64,000 nucleotides of DNA, taken from contig DPJA01000038.1 of the NCBI GenBank assembly GCA_003543235.1, positions 566,233 through 630,232 of the forward strand. Direction: 5' to 3'. Made by a program: the position numbers and the translations under genes. The stretch is from Lachnospiraceae bacterium (GTDB lineage: Bacteria > Bacillota > Clostridia > Lachnospirales > Anaerotignaceae). The notes beneath the pieces are model-generated. The model had not been told where the DNA came from. It was given only the letters and a program-made list of their open reading frames with translations, and ran no database searches. Every line of letters starts with the position of its first letter. Positions within the stretch are counted from its first letter, which is position 1. Of this stretch, positions 46,624 through 56,170 are shown piece by piece.

Positions 46624-49602
46624 ATGAATAAAGTAAGTGTAAAACTGTTGAATACACCACAAATTTTAATTGATGATATTCCCGTTATTTTTCCATACAA
46701 AAAAGCAGAAGCATTATTTTATTACTTAACAATAAAAAAAATAATTACCAGAGACGAAGCCGTTGCTCTTTTATGGGAAGATAACGAAGAAAGTATCGCA
46801 AAAAAAAATTTAAGACACGCCTTATATGTTATAAAAAAGAAATTTGGGTTTGATATAATTTCAGCACCACAAAAATATAAGTTAATTCTTAATCCCGAAA
46901 CAAATATTGAAATTGATTTAGACAAATTTCAGACTGAAAATAGATTAGACCTCTATACTGGAACACTTTTAAAAGGATTTGGTGTTAAAAATGCATACAC
47001 ATTTGAAGAATGGCTATCTAAAAAACAAGAAACTACAAGAGAAATTTATTTAACAAAACAATTTGAACTGCTAAAGTCTATTCCTTATCATAACCTTACG
47101 GATATAGAGCAGTATTCAAATAGATATATTCTTGAAGACCCTTTGGATGAAAGAATATATCTATTTCTTATGGAAACATATAAAGAAAACAAACTTTATC
47201 ACAAAGGCATAAAGGTTTACCAAAAACTTATGGAAATATTAAACGATGAACTTGGTATTTCTCCAAACAAAGAAATAACAAATTTGTACCATGAACTTTT
47301 AAATTTGTGGCTTGATAATTCTAGTGAAGAAATTGATAACGAAATTTTATCAGAAAGTATAAGAACAAGAAAATATGAATTATCTCAAATACATTTATAC
47401 TACAATAAATTTCTTGCAGGAGAACTTCATAATATTATGGTTATGGGAGAAAACGGAATCGGAAAAACGCATCTGATTAATACATTTTTATCGGATATTG
47501 ATAAAAGCAATTTTCTTATTCTGCAAACCTCATGTTTACAGGCAGAAAAAGAATTTCCTCTTCAGCCATGGAGCAACCTAATTCTTAATTTGGAAGAATA
47601 TATAAATAACAATAACATTGCTCTTTCCGCCAACCTTGTTTATACTATTGCACAACTCTTTCCCTGTTTCGGAGCATTGGAAGAAGTTTCAGACATAATA
47701 TCAAGAGGATACAGCTATAATGCATGCAAAAGCGGTGTTGTAAAACTGTTTCAAATCGTTTCAAAATCCACGCGAATTTTACTCTTTATAGACAATATTC
47801 ATTCAATGGATAAATCCAGTTTAGACCTTTTGTCATCAATTATGCGTATGCATAACCCGAATATTATGGTTATAAGTACTTGTTTAGACGTTGTTGACTA
47901 TAATGTGGTAACCTTCACAAGTACAATGGTTAAAGACGAATTATTGCATCAAATTCCTATGTCAAGACTTACAAAAGAAGAAGCACTACAATTTATTAAT
48001 GCAACTCTTGAAGGCAACAATTTTGATGAAGAAACCTTAAATAAAATTTATACCGAAACTGACGGAAATATATTTTTCCTTCTTGAGCTCCTAAACAATA
48101 TGAAAAGCAATGATAATCCAAATGAACTTTCATTAAATGCACAGGGAATTTTAAACGATAGGCTAAACGGTATTTCAACAGAATCCAGACAACTCCTTGA
48201 CATTATTTCTTTGTTTCATGACTTTGCAAATTTGTCAACTTTTTCGGTTATACAAAATAAAAACCAGTTGGAAATCCTAGACTTACTTGATGAATTAAAA
48301 GAGCATGCCTTAATAATTGAAAGAAATGACAACGGTAGGGTTTATTTTACTTTTACTCATACTAAAATGCGTGAATTTGTTTACCACAAACTTTCACCGT
48401 CAAAACAAAGGATACTACATAACAGAGTAGGAGAAGTATTAGAGCAATCTAATGATACAGATCTTATAACAAGATATAAACGTCTAATATATCATTATAC
48501 TTTAGGTGAAAATGAAGAACGAGTTCTATATTATAAAATTCTTTACACCGAAAAATATTCCTCTACATTCTTCGAACTATATCCAGTACTTGATAATAAA
48601 ATTGAAGAGAATTTATTTGATGCTGAAAGTGTTGTTTCATATTTTAACAATTTTGAAAGTGAACTTAATAATTATAAACGAAGCAATAAAAACTTTGTAT
48701 TGTTTGATGAATTAGAGGGAAGAATTTTACATGCAAAAAGCAATTACTGCATACAAGAAGGATTTTATGAAGAAGGTCTGGAATGTATAAGAAGGGCTCT
48801 AAATAACACTTATGTTATAAAGCACAGTAATCTTTACCTTCAAATACTTAGGCAGGAAATATACTATAGTATACAAGTTTGCGACACAGATCTTATGGAT
48901 AAATGTACAAAAAACGGGTTGGAATTATCTTTAACCAGCCAGAACGATATTGAACACGCTATCTATAATCGTTTAAGAGGTCTTTTTTACATTATGACAG
49001 GCAAGTATCGGCTCGCCATAGCTTCTTTAATAAAATCAATCGATTTTTTGGAAAAAGCAAACTTAAGCATGAAAATTTATACCCTTAATATTGCCGCCGC
49101 ATACAATTATCTTGGTGAACTTCATAGAAAGCAAAACCATTTTAAAGAAGCTATGAGCTATTATAATAAAGCAATATCAATAACTGAAGAAAACAACTGC
49201 CCGAAAAATCCTACATTTTTGGCCAACTTGGGAAGAACCTATTTTGACCATAAAGATTATGAAAAAAGCTTTGAATGTTTCAAGCAGGCAAAAGAAATTT
49301 ATTTGAATTCCGCTATCATTGTAGGAAAGGCAACCACAATGGCTTATACAGCTTTGTATACATGCTATGATGGAAATTTTTCTTTATCAGAAGAATATAT
49401 TTTAGAAGCTGAACGTATTGCAGAAACCTTGAAATCTCCATTGGAAAAAGGAATTCTAAAATATATTCAGCACATTATAGCAACAAACTTTAAAGGAAAA
49501 CTAATGATACTAGATAAACCTGCCCAATATTATAAAGACGAATGTAAAAAATATTTCGAACCATTTAACGAAACATACATTCTTCAAGAAATAATGATTT
49601 AA
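46624..49602 (+). CDS. Large BTAD transcriptional regulator with AAA ATPase and TPR repeats
   Basis: A 992-residue SARP/AfsR-like regulator. N-terminal winged helix (about 1-95, SVKLLNTPQILIDDIPVIF), bacterial transcriptional activation domain (about 100-240, ending LNDELGISPNKEITNLYHEL), AAA/NB-ARC-type ATPase with Walker A VMGENGIGKTHL (about 273) and a Walker B-like ILLFIDNIHSMD, and C-terminal TPR-like repeats (about 780-990, including AAYNYLGELHRKQNHFKEAM). Divergent from hutU with a shared operator-like element, so it probably activates the catabolic operons. ATG 46624 follows AGAGGTG. Confidence 0.88.
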   Translation: MNKVSVKLLNTPQILIDDIPVIFPYKKAEALFYYLTIKKIITRDEAVALLWEDNEESIAKKNLRHALYVIKKKFGFDIISAPQKYKLILNPETNIEIDLDKFQTENRLDLYTGTLLKGFGVKNAYTFEEWLSKKQETTREIYLTKQFELLKSIPYHNLTDIEQYSNRYILEDPLDERIYLFLMETYKENKLYHKGIKVYQKLMEILNDELGISPNKEITNLYHELLNLWLDNSSEEIDNEILSESIRTRKYELSQIHLYYNKFLAGELHNIMVMGENGIGKTHLINTFLSDIDKSNFLILQTSCLQAEKEFPLQPWSNLILNLEEYINNNNIALSANLVYTIAQLFPCFGALEEVSDIISRGYSYNACKSGVVKLFQIVSKSTRILLFIDNIHSMDKSSLDLLSSIMRMHNPNIMVISTCLDVVDYNVVTFTSTMVKDELLHQIPMSRLTKEEALQFINATLEGNNFDEETLNKIYTETDGNIFFLLELLNNMKSNDNPNELSLNAQGILNDRLNGISTESRQLLDIISLFHDFANLSTFSVIQNKNQLEILDLLDELKEHALIIERNDNGRVYFTFTHTKMREFVYHKLSPSKQRILHNRVGEVLEQSNDTDLITRYKRLIYHYTLGENEERVLYYKILYTEKYSSTFFELYPVLDNKIEENLFDAESVVSYFNNFESELNNYKRSNKNFVLFDELEGRILHAKSNYCIQEGFYEEGLECIRRALNNTYVIKHSNLYLQILRQEIYYSIQVCDTDLMDKCTKNGLELSLTSQNDIEHAIYNRLRGLFYIMTGKYRLAIASLIKSIDFLEKANLSMKIYTLNIAAAYNYLGELHRKQNHFKEAMSYYNKAISITEENNCPKNPTFLANLGRTYFDHKDYEKSFECFKQAKEIYLNSAIIVGKATTMAYTALYTCYDGNFSLSEEYILEAERIAETLKSPLEKGILKYIQHIIATNFKGKLMILDKPAQYYKDECKKYFEPFNETYILQEIMI

Positions 49603-49607
49603 CAAAT

Positions 49608-49646
49608 AGAATACCTCCTTTACAAAATTTGCAAAGGAGGTATTCT
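49608..49646. terminator. Hairpin after the regulator gene
   Basis: AGAATACCTCCTTT pairs perfectly with AAAGGAGGTATTCT (14 bp). The T-run is weak on both sides. Its stem contains an anti-Shine-Dalgarno-like CCTCCTTT. The remaining spacer to 49827 shows no gene I recognise. Confidence 0.6.
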
Positions 49647-49827
49647 TACCCAAGTTTATTAATGTCGTAGTCCATTTTTTACATCACGTTTTTTAGTCGT
49701 CCAAATAACCCCTTACTCCGGAATTATCTGGTAAGCAACCTTTCTTTGACTACATCCCATTAAACCAGTATTTTCAATTTTTTAATCCATTCAGTCCAAC
49801 TTTATGTAAGCACCCCCCTACCCATTT

Positions 49828-50490
49828 CTATTCAATAGGGGCTATAAATTCATCAATATTTACGTCATCAAATATACCGCGTGTTTTCCAAAAATTGGCC
49901 GCTCTTTGTGTTACTTCATATATATTATCTTTAGAAGATTGATCGAAAAACTCTAAATTTTCTTCTTTTCCGAAAAATGTTACTCCTGCTCTTTCGTCTA
50001 CAATATCTTGCAACTCCAGACCAATTCCATCCGCCATAATTTGATTTGCCTCATCTGGATTTTCTTCTGAAAATGCTACAGCTTTATACCACGCCTCTTT
50101 AAAGGCTTTTACAACATTAGGATTGTTTTCTGCAAAATCGCTTCTTACAGCCATTACATCAACAATAGTTTTTGGATATTCCTTACTTGTTGCTATTACA
50201 TACCCGCCTTCTCTTTCAGGTGCCCTGGAGAGCCATGGTTCCCAAGTAACAGCTGCATCCACATTGCCGGAATTTTTTCAGGGGTTCCCTTTACATAATG
50301 AATTACTTCTCGATCCAAAGTGTTTCCAAGACCTTGAATGCCGTTTGAAAACATAGCTGATGAATATTGAGATTCGTCTTCAATAATTGTAAGAGTAGGA
50401 TTTATACCATACTCTTCAAAATATCCATTAGCTTCTGCCACATAAAGTGGTGCATACCCTATCCATTTTTTAATTTTTAAAATGAGAAAA
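49828..50490 (-). pseudogene. Broken NitT/TauT-type substrate-binding protein gene
   Basis: Two frames hold pieces of a protein like the binding protein at 33416. The 5' piece reads WIGYAPLYVAEANGYFEEYG and continues through SNGIQGLGNTLDREVIHYV. Near 50270-50290 it then shifts frame into NVDAAVTWEPWLSRAPEREG, skipping most of the middle lobe (about 60-70 residues). The signal peptide and start are missing. It is probably the former binding protein of the permease-ATPase pair upstream, replaced by the intact one at 33416. Confidence 0.88.
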
Positions 50491-50494
50491 TAAA

Positions 50495-51067
50495 CTAACG
50501 ACTTTTTCTCATATCCACACAGGAAACCAAAACTATTCCATCTCCCAAAAGATTAACATAATCTCTCTTTTCAACTTCAGAAACAACTATAGCCGTATTT
50601 TTTTCAACGCTAAAACCATTAAATCTTAAATCTGTGTTAAAAGAATAGAAAACAGAGATGCACCCTTCTTTTAATTGGATTTTCTGCCCGATACCATTTA
50701 TATTTAAGCTAGTTAAAGAACCTTCATTTTCACCTTTTATCATTAAATTAAAATCTGTACAGCAGCCAAAACATTTTGTTTCCCAATCTCCCAAAAATTC
50801 GTCAATATCATATGCGGATAATTGAACCTTATGAAAGCCAGAATGCTCAAGAACAATAGTTCCTTTTATAACAGATAAAAATCTTTTCACATGATCAAAC
50901 TTTGTAAAAACAGATTCTTCATCCTGAACAATGGCAGTGCTTACACGAAACAAGAAATCCCTCCGTTCAAAATTTCCATCTGGAGGATAAATAAAAATTT
51001 CAGTGGTATACCCTCCGCTCCAGCTAAAAGTTTTAAACTCAGAAGAACTAATAATTTGAATTTTCAT
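50495..51067 (-). CDS. hutD: HutD-family protein
   Basis: A 190-residue HutD protein, cupin-like (FKTFSWSGGYTTEIFIYPP, FLFRVSTAIVQDEESVF, RFLSVIKGTIVLEHSGF). HutD is widespread in hut operons and has been proposed to limit or tune histidine-pathway expression or metabolism; its exact activity is unsettled. ATG 51067 lies within the hutI 3' end, with GGAGAAAT upstream, giving a 20-nt overlap. Its presence supports a true imidazole or histidine role for this cluster. Confidence 0.9.
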   Translation of the reverse strand: MKIQIISSSEFKTFSWSGGYTTEIFIYPPDGNFERRDFLFRVSTAIVQDEESVFTKFDHVKRFLSVIKGTIVLEHSGFHKVQLSAYDIDEFLGDWETKCFGCCTDFNLMIKGENEGSLTSLNINGIGQKIQLKEGCISVFYSFNTDLRFNGFSVEKNTAIVVSEVEKRDYVNLLGDGIVLVSCVDMRKSR

Positions 51068-52304
51068 AAGCAATTTCTCCGTTTTTAATAACCTTTTCAA
51101 CTATGTTTGCACCCGTGTTATATACCAAAAATTTATAGCTTGGATATTCTAAAATAACTAGGTCTGCTTTTTTACCAACTTCAATACTCCCTATTTCCCA
51201 AGCCCTGTCTAAAGCGGCCGCCGCATTTAATGTTACGGCTGTTAAAGCCTCTTCTATGGTCATCTTCATATGTATCACAGCAAGTGCCATGATAAGAGGT
51301 AAAGAATTTGAAAAACAGCTCCCTGGGTTTAAATCACTTGCTAAAGATACTGCACATCCTCCATCTATTATTTTTCTTGCTGGAGCGTATGGTTTATCCA
51401 AACAAAATGCTGTACATGGCAACAGTGTTGCTATTACATTTTCTTTTGCCAGACTCTCTATCCCCTTTTGTGAAATCATTAGAAGATGGTCGGCAGATAC
51501 TGCCTTTAACTGTGCCGCAAGCTCTGCACCGTTTAGAGGAACAATTTCATCAGCATGAAGCTTTGCTTTAAAACCCAATTTCTGTGCAGCTTCCAAAAGT
51601 TTTTTACTTTCATCTATGGAAAAAACACCTTCTTCACAAAAAACATCACAAAACTCGGCCAAATTTTCTTTTTTAATTTCTGGAAGAACTTCATTTATCA
51701 TATAATCAACATAACCGTTTGTATTATTTTTGTACTCTTGTGCCACAGCATGGGCACCCAAATAGGTTGAAACAATATCCACTGGTTGATTTTTATTTAA
51801 TTCACACATAACTTTAAGTTGTTTAATTTCACAATCCTTATTAAGTCCATATCCACTTTTCCCCTCTGTAGTGGTAACCCCTTGCTTTAGCATGTTTTTC
51901 AGCCTTTTAAGACCACTTTCATATAAATCTTCAAATGAGGCATTTCTTGTATCAGTTACAGTTTTCATAATTCCCCCACCTCTTTTTAACAAATCCAAGT
52001 AAGGTATTCCTTGCAGTCTATCAATAAATTCATCTTCTCTGTATCCACCGAAAACAAAATGTGTGTGGGAATCCACAAAACCAGGAATAATAGCTTTTTG
52101 AAAGGCGTTAATTACTTTTACCTCTTTCGATAAATTTAACTCTGCTAATACTTCTTCTGTTGTCCCGACTTTTTTAATAATTTCATCTTCTATATATATT
52201 GCACCATTTTTTATAATCCTTATTTCGCTCATTTGACTTCCGTGTTTTGCTGTTTTTCCTATTGGTGTAGCTATTTGTGCGGCATTCATTATTAAAGTTT
52301 TCAT
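51048..52304 (-). CDS. hutI: Imidazolonepropionase
   Basis: A 418-residue amidohydrolase-fold enzyme. Metal ligands are in FVDSHTHFVFGGYREDEF (about 77), the substrate-region motif TTEGKSGYGLNKD (about 140), KLHADE (about 240) and the DLNPGSC motif (about 320). It opens the imidazolone ring to N-formiminoglutamate. ATG 52304 follows GAGGCGTG and lies 4 nt past the preceding stop. Gene order hutD-hutI-amidohydrolase-amidase suggests the rest of the route to glutamate. Confidence 0.95.
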   Translation of the reverse strand: MKTLIMNAAQIATPIGKTAKHGSQMSEIRIIKNGAIYIEDEIIKKVGTTEEVLAELNLSKEVKVINAFQKAIIPGFVDSHTHFVFGGYREDEFIDRLQGIPYLDLLKRGGGIMKTVTDTRNASFEDLYESGLKRLKNMLKQGVTTTEGKSGYGLNKDCEIKQLKVMCELNKNQPVDIVSTYLGAHAVAQEYKNNTNGYVDYMINEVLPEIKKENLAEFCDVFCEEGVFSIDESKKLLEAAQKLGFKAKLHADEIVPLNGAELAAQLKAVSADHLLMISQKGIESLAKENVIATLLPCTAFCLDKPYAPARKIIDGGCAVSLASDLNPGSCFSNSLPLIMALAVIHMKMTIEEALTAVTLNAAAALDRAWEIGSIEVGKKADLVILEYPSYKFLVYNTGANIVEKVIKNGEIAYENSNY

Positions 52305-52308
52305 AATA

Positions 52309-53637
52309 TCACGCCTCAATTTCATCCATAATTTTTTTAACCCTGTCAATAATTTCTTCTTCGCTTACAGTAAGAACTTTGCCATCCGAAACAGTTAACT
52401 TTCCGTTAACAACCACCTTTGCAATTGCATCAGGCTGCATTGAATAAACAATGTTTGGAAGAATTTGTTCCCCCGATTTTGAAATTGGCTGCATTGACAT
52501 TGTGTTCATTTTAATTCCCACAAAATCAGCTTTATAACCTATCTCAATTTTTCCTATAGGCAATTGAAGTATTTTACCTCCATTTTCAGTACCCATTTTA
52601 AAGGCATCTGCATAATTTACAGACATTGCATCCAATGTTTTTGCTTTTTGCAGAAGTGCCACCATACGCATTTCTTCAAACACACTAATTCTGTTATTAG
52701 AACAAGCTCCATCACTTCCAAGGCCAATGGTTACCCCTGCATTTTTCATTGAAACAATATCTGTAATGCCATCTGCCAAAAACATATTGCTGGATGGGCA
52801 ATAAGCAAGCTTTGCCCCTTTTTTCCCCAAAAACTTAATTTCGCTTTCTTTAAGCCAAACACCATGTATGATTACCATACTCTCGTCAACTACACCAATT
52901 TTATCCAAAAGCTCTACAGGTGTAAGTCCATATTCTGCCATCACTTGGTCTACTTCAAAGGGTTCTTCGGCAACATGTATATGGAAATAACATCCAAGTT
53001 CTTTTGCCAGCTTATGCCCTGCTTTAATCATATCCAGTGATGCAGCATGAAGGCTGTGGGGGGCTGGAATTATGCTTACCATATCATTACCTGCATATTT
53101 TTTTGCTAAACTTCTTGTATTTTCAACAGCCTCATCAATTGTTTCAACATATCCACTTGGTGCACCATCCCAATCATACATGGTCCTCGCCAAAACCAAA
53201 CGGATTCCTAAGTCATTGGCAGCCTTAATAATCATTTCATCGCTTTCTTTTCCAAAATTGTGCAAATAAAAGAAGTCACTTACGGTGGTTACCCCACTCT
53301 TCATCATTTCACCAAAGGCAAATAAAGCTCCTCCATATATATGCTCCTTTTGAAGCCTTGGAGAATACTTGTATAACGCGTTATCTCTCCACTCCAAAAA
53401 CGGTCTATCACAGGCAATTCCCCTCAAAAGACTTTGAAAGCAATGGTTATGAACATTGACGGTGCCGGCAACCATTATAAGGTCTTTCCACTCTTGAATA
53501 TCCGCACTAGGGTACTTTTCTTTTAAAATTAAAAATTCATCAATATCAACAATAAAATTATCCTCAACAAGGATGCCCTTGTTTTTTTCAAACTTTTCAT
53601 TTATGTATACGTTTTCAGGTTTAAATAAAGTAAACAT
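52309..53637 (-). CDS. Amidohydrolase of the cyclic deaminase (TrzA/SsnA/HutF-like) family
   Basis: A 442-residue metal-dependent amidohydrolase. HxH metal ligands lie in TVNVHNHCFQSLLRG (about 60), followed by YFHIHVAEEPFEVDQ (about 210), VIIHGVWL (about 247) and LGSDGACSNNR (about 300). The family removes amino or imino groups from ring or formimino substrates. HutF (formiminoglutamate deiminase) is a relative, and this position next to hutI fits that job, but 8-oxoguanine-type or other deaminases are alternatives. The gene sits between the M20 amidase (1 nt gap) and hutI. Confidence 0.85.
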   Translation of the reverse strand: MFTLFKPENVYINEKFEKNKGILVEDNFIVDIDEFLILKEKYPSADIQEWKDLIMVAGTVNVHNHCFQSLLRGIACDRPFLEWRDNALYKYSPRLQKEHIYGGALFAFGEMMKSGVTTVSDFFYLHNFGKESDEMIIKAANDLGIRLVLARTMYDWDGAPSGYVETIDEAVENTRSLAKKYAGNDMVSIIPAPHSLHAASLDMIKAGHKLAKELGCYFHIHVAEEPFEVDQVMAEYGLTPVELLDKIGVVDESMVIIHGVWLKESEIKFLGKKGAKLAYCPSSNMFLADGITDIVSMKNAGVTIGLGSDGACSNNRISVFEEMRMVALLQKAKTLDAMSVNYADAFKMGTENGGKILQLPIGKIEIGYKADFVGIKMNTMSMQPISKSGEQILPNIVYSMQPDAIAKVVVNGKLTVSDGKVLTVSEEEIIDRVKKIMDEIEA

Positions 53638-53638
53638 T

Positions 53639-54895
53639 TTAATTCAACTCCTCATCCAGCAAAAGTAGCGCCTTTAGCATAGCATTGCCTGTTTTTTCAA
53701 TTTCTTTAATATCTGTATTTTCTTCAGGGCAATGGCTTTTGCCGTCTATACTTTGAACAAATATCATTCCGCTTTTTGTTACTCTTTGCATATTTGCTGC
53801 GTCATGCCCTGCCATGCTTACCAGTTCAATTTCCTCTTCACCTATGAATCCAATACTTCTTTTAATGGCATTTACAACATCCTTATCCATAAAAATATGG
53901 CTCTGATCCAAATTCACTTTTCGAATTATTCGCACTCCTCTAAGATTTTCAATTTTCTGTGTTTCATTTGAAAGCCTATCAATAATATCCTGTTTAATCT
54001 TCTCATCACAGGTTCTAATTTCCAAAACCAAGTCGATTTTTCCAGGTATGATATTGGCCGAATTAGGAAAAACCTTAATGTAGCCAATTGTTCCTACTAC
54101 CTCATCACTACTTGCATTTTTCAATATTTTTTCAAAAGCAAGATTGAACTCTCCCGAAGCCAAAAGTGCATCATGCCTGTCTTGCATAAGAGTTGTTCCA
54201 GCGTGATTCGCCTCACCTATAATTGTAATATTTTCTCTGTAAATACCAATAATGCAGTTAACAGCAGCTGAACTAAGTCCCTTATCATAAATCCGCCTCC
54301 CCTGTTCAATGTGGCATTCCATAAAGGCTCTGATATCATTTTCCTTAATTAAAGCTTCATTCGCCTTTGTAATATCCCCACCTATTTTTTCAATACATTC
54401 TTGTAAACTTGAGCCGTCTATGTAGCTTTTAAGCTGCATTAAATCGTCTTTTTTAAGGCGTCCGCTTAAAACCTTGCTGCCCAGGGTTGAAACATTAAAT
54501 GGATTGGGCTCTTCTCCTGTAAAGCTAACTATTTCCATAGGATGTTTTGTTTTAATATTATTATCCTCTAAGGTTTGAATAAGCTCTGTAGCCAAAAGAA
54601 CTCCTAGTGCCCCATCAAACTTTCCACCATTAGGAACAGCATCATGATGGGAACCCACAACAATGGGCGGTAAATTTTCACTGCCCTCTCTCCGAACCCA
54701 CATATTTGCAATAGCATCTATTCTAACAGTCTTGTTCATTTTGTTTTGCCAATAATCAATCAGCCACTTCCTTGCTACTCTATCACTTTCATCCCCTAAG
54801 GCTCTGTCTATGCCGCCATTTTCATTCATACCAATTTGGGCAAGCTCGTTCAGATTTTTTGAAAGTCTATCTATATTTATTTTTAAGTTACCCAT
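53639..54895 (-). CDS. M20-family Zn-dependent amidase (N-carbamoyl/N-formyl amino-acid hydrolase type)
   Basis: A 418-residue hydantoinase/carbamoylase-family enzyme with metal-site motifs GSHHDAVPNGGKFDGALGVL (about 83), SFTGEEPNPF (about 122) and ECHIEQGRRIYDKG (about 190), and the dimer-domain GEANHAGTTLMQDRHDAL. Relatives cleave allantoate, N-carbamoyl or N-formyl amino acids. With hutI and the deaminase, N-formylglutamate or N-carbamoylglutamate is a plausible substrate (inference). ATG 54895 follows GGAGGGA; an earlier in-frame start lacks spacing. Confidence 0.85.
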   Translation of the reverse strand: MGNLKINIDRLSKNLNELAQIGMNENGGIDRALGDESDRVARKWLIDYWQNKMNKTVRIDAIANMWVRREGSENLPPIVVGSHHDAVPNGGKFDGALGVLLATELIQTLEDNNIKTKHPMEIVSFTGEEPNPFNVSTLGSKVLSGRLKKDDLMQLKSYIDGSSLQECIEKIGGDITKANEALIKENDIRAFMECHIEQGRRIYDKGLSSAAVNCIIGIYRENITIIGEANHAGTTLMQDRHDALLASGEFNLAFEKILKNASSDEVVGTIGYIKVFPNSANIIPGKIDLVLEIRTCDEKIKQDIIDRLSNETQKIENLRGVRIIRKVNLDQSHIFMDKDVVNAIKRSIGFIGEEEIELVSMAGHDAANMQRVTKSGMIFVQSIDGKSHCPEENTDIKEIEKTGNAMLKALLLLDEELN

Positions 54896-54916
54896 CAAAA
54901 ATCCCTCCAATATAAC

Positions 54917-54955
54917 GAAAGGACAAAGCGGTTTGAAAACGTCTTCGTCCTTCTC
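54917..54955 (-). promoter_or_regulatory. Leader hairpin before the M20 amidase gene
   Basis: GAAAGGACAAAG pairs with CTTCGTCCTTC (one mismatch or G-U) around a 14-nt loop and lies just upstream of the ribosome binding site. The following T-run is weak (CTTTCGTTATATT), so terminator function is uncertain, but the position mirrors the hutU leader hairpin. Confidence 0.45.
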
Positions 54956-55149
54956 TGTATTAATATTACAAGCAAATTATAATTCAATTTGCATTTACAA
55001 AACGTTTAATTATTTACAATATAAATATTTTTTTTACTTAATAAAATATTACCTGAAATCATATATGCACTCCTTTTAAATTAGTACATATGAGGTTTTT
55101 CCCATAGATTAAGTTTTGTGCCTAACCCTTTTTTAAGATAAAATCATCA

Positions 55150-55311
55150 TTATACAGTGGGAATTATGGTTATTCCCCCCATAACATAATCGCCTTTGCC
55201 TAAAAGCCTAAACATTTCAGTCATTACCTCTATGCAGTTGTGCATATCCGTAACACCTGCATCTATCATGTCCTGCTCACTCAGATATACAAAATCAATT
55301 CTGTCATCCAA
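55150..55311 (-). pseudogene. N-terminal remnant of an ornithine-cyclodeaminase-family gene
   Basis: A 53-codon frame after an AGGT-type site and possible TTG start reads RIDFVYLSEQDMIDAGVTDM and then CIEVMTEMFRLLGKGDYVMG, ending in a stop. This matches, from memory, the start of ornithine cyclodeaminase/mu-crystallin-type proteins (tyramine oxidase subunit B-like), normally over 300 residues. The rest is missing. It lies between the ABC ATPase and the M20 amidase, so the operon once carried this gene too. The rest of the 54896-55377 spacer is AT-rich and shows nothing else apart from the hairpin listed. Confidence 0.75.
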
Positions 55312-55377
55312 TTTTTACCTCATTTCAATTGTAAAGCAACAATAGAATATCCCTTACTACTGCACTCAACATTAAGT

Positions 55378-56169
55378 CTACTTGCCATTCGCTGCATCGG
55401 TACTATCCTGCCAAAGCATATCCATAATCTTCTTTTTCATTTCCATAAATTCAGGTAACACCAAAACATTGTGACCTCTTGTTCCCTCAAATTCAACATC
55501 TATTACCTCTGTAATACAACCAGGACGCCTGCTCATAACATAAATTTTATTTCCTAAGAGCAATGCTTCATCTATATCGTGGGTAATAAAGAGTACCGTT
55601 GTTTGTGTTTTCTGGCTGATGCTAACCAAAAGTTCCTGCATTACAACCCTTGTTTGAGCATCCAACGCACCAAAGGGTTCGTCCATAAGAAGCAAAGAGG
55701 GCTCGTTTGCTAAAGTTCTTGCTATGGCAACTCTTTGCTTCATCCCCCCTGAAAGTGTTTTGGGAAGTGATTTTTCAAAACCATTAAGCCCCACAATATC
55801 TATGTATTTTGTTGAAATTTTTTCTCTTCCTGCGGCAGAAAATCCTTTTATTTTTAAGCCAAATTCTACATTTTCCTTAACGGTAAGCCAAGGAAACAGG
55901 CTGTACCCCTGGAAAACCATACCCCTGTCAGCACCTGGCTCAAAAACCTTATTTGCGTCCACCTCAATAGTTCCTGATGTTGCTTTTTCCAATCCACCAA
56001 CAATATTTAACAGTGTAGATTTCCCACACCCTGAAGGTCCTACAATTACTGCAAATTCTTTTTCTTTAACCACTAAATTAATATCTTTTAAGGCATGAAC
56101 CTCTTGACCTGTATGGCTTGTAAAGATTTTATTTACTCCTTTTACTTCAAGTTTTGTCTTTCTTTTCAT
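55378..56169 (-). CDS. NitT/TauT-type ABC transporter ATP-binding protein
   Basis: A 263-residue ATPase of the SsuB/TauB type: Walker A GPSGCGKSTLLN (about 43), MVFQGYSLFPWLTV, signature LSGGMKQRVAIAR (about 140), Walker B LLLMDEPFGALD and switch His THDIDEA. Energises uptake with the permease at 56171 and a binding protein (33416). ATG 56169 follows TTAGGTGATTAAG and overlaps or abuts the permease stop. A longer GTG start is less likely. Confidence 0.95.
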   Translation of the reverse strand: MKRKTKLEVKGVNKIFTSHTGQEVHALKDINLVVKEKEFAVIVGPSGCGKSTLLNIVGGLEKATSGTIEVDANKVFEPGADRGMVFQGYSLFPWLTVKENVEFGLKIKGFSAAGREKISTKYIDIVGLNGFEKSLPKTLSGGMKQRVAIARTLANEPSLLLMDEPFGALDAQTRVVMQELLVSISQKTQTTVLFITHDIDEALLLGNKIYVMSRRPGCITEVIDVEFEGTRGHNVLVLPEFMEMKKKIMDMLWQDSTDAANGK

Positions 56170-56170
56170 C

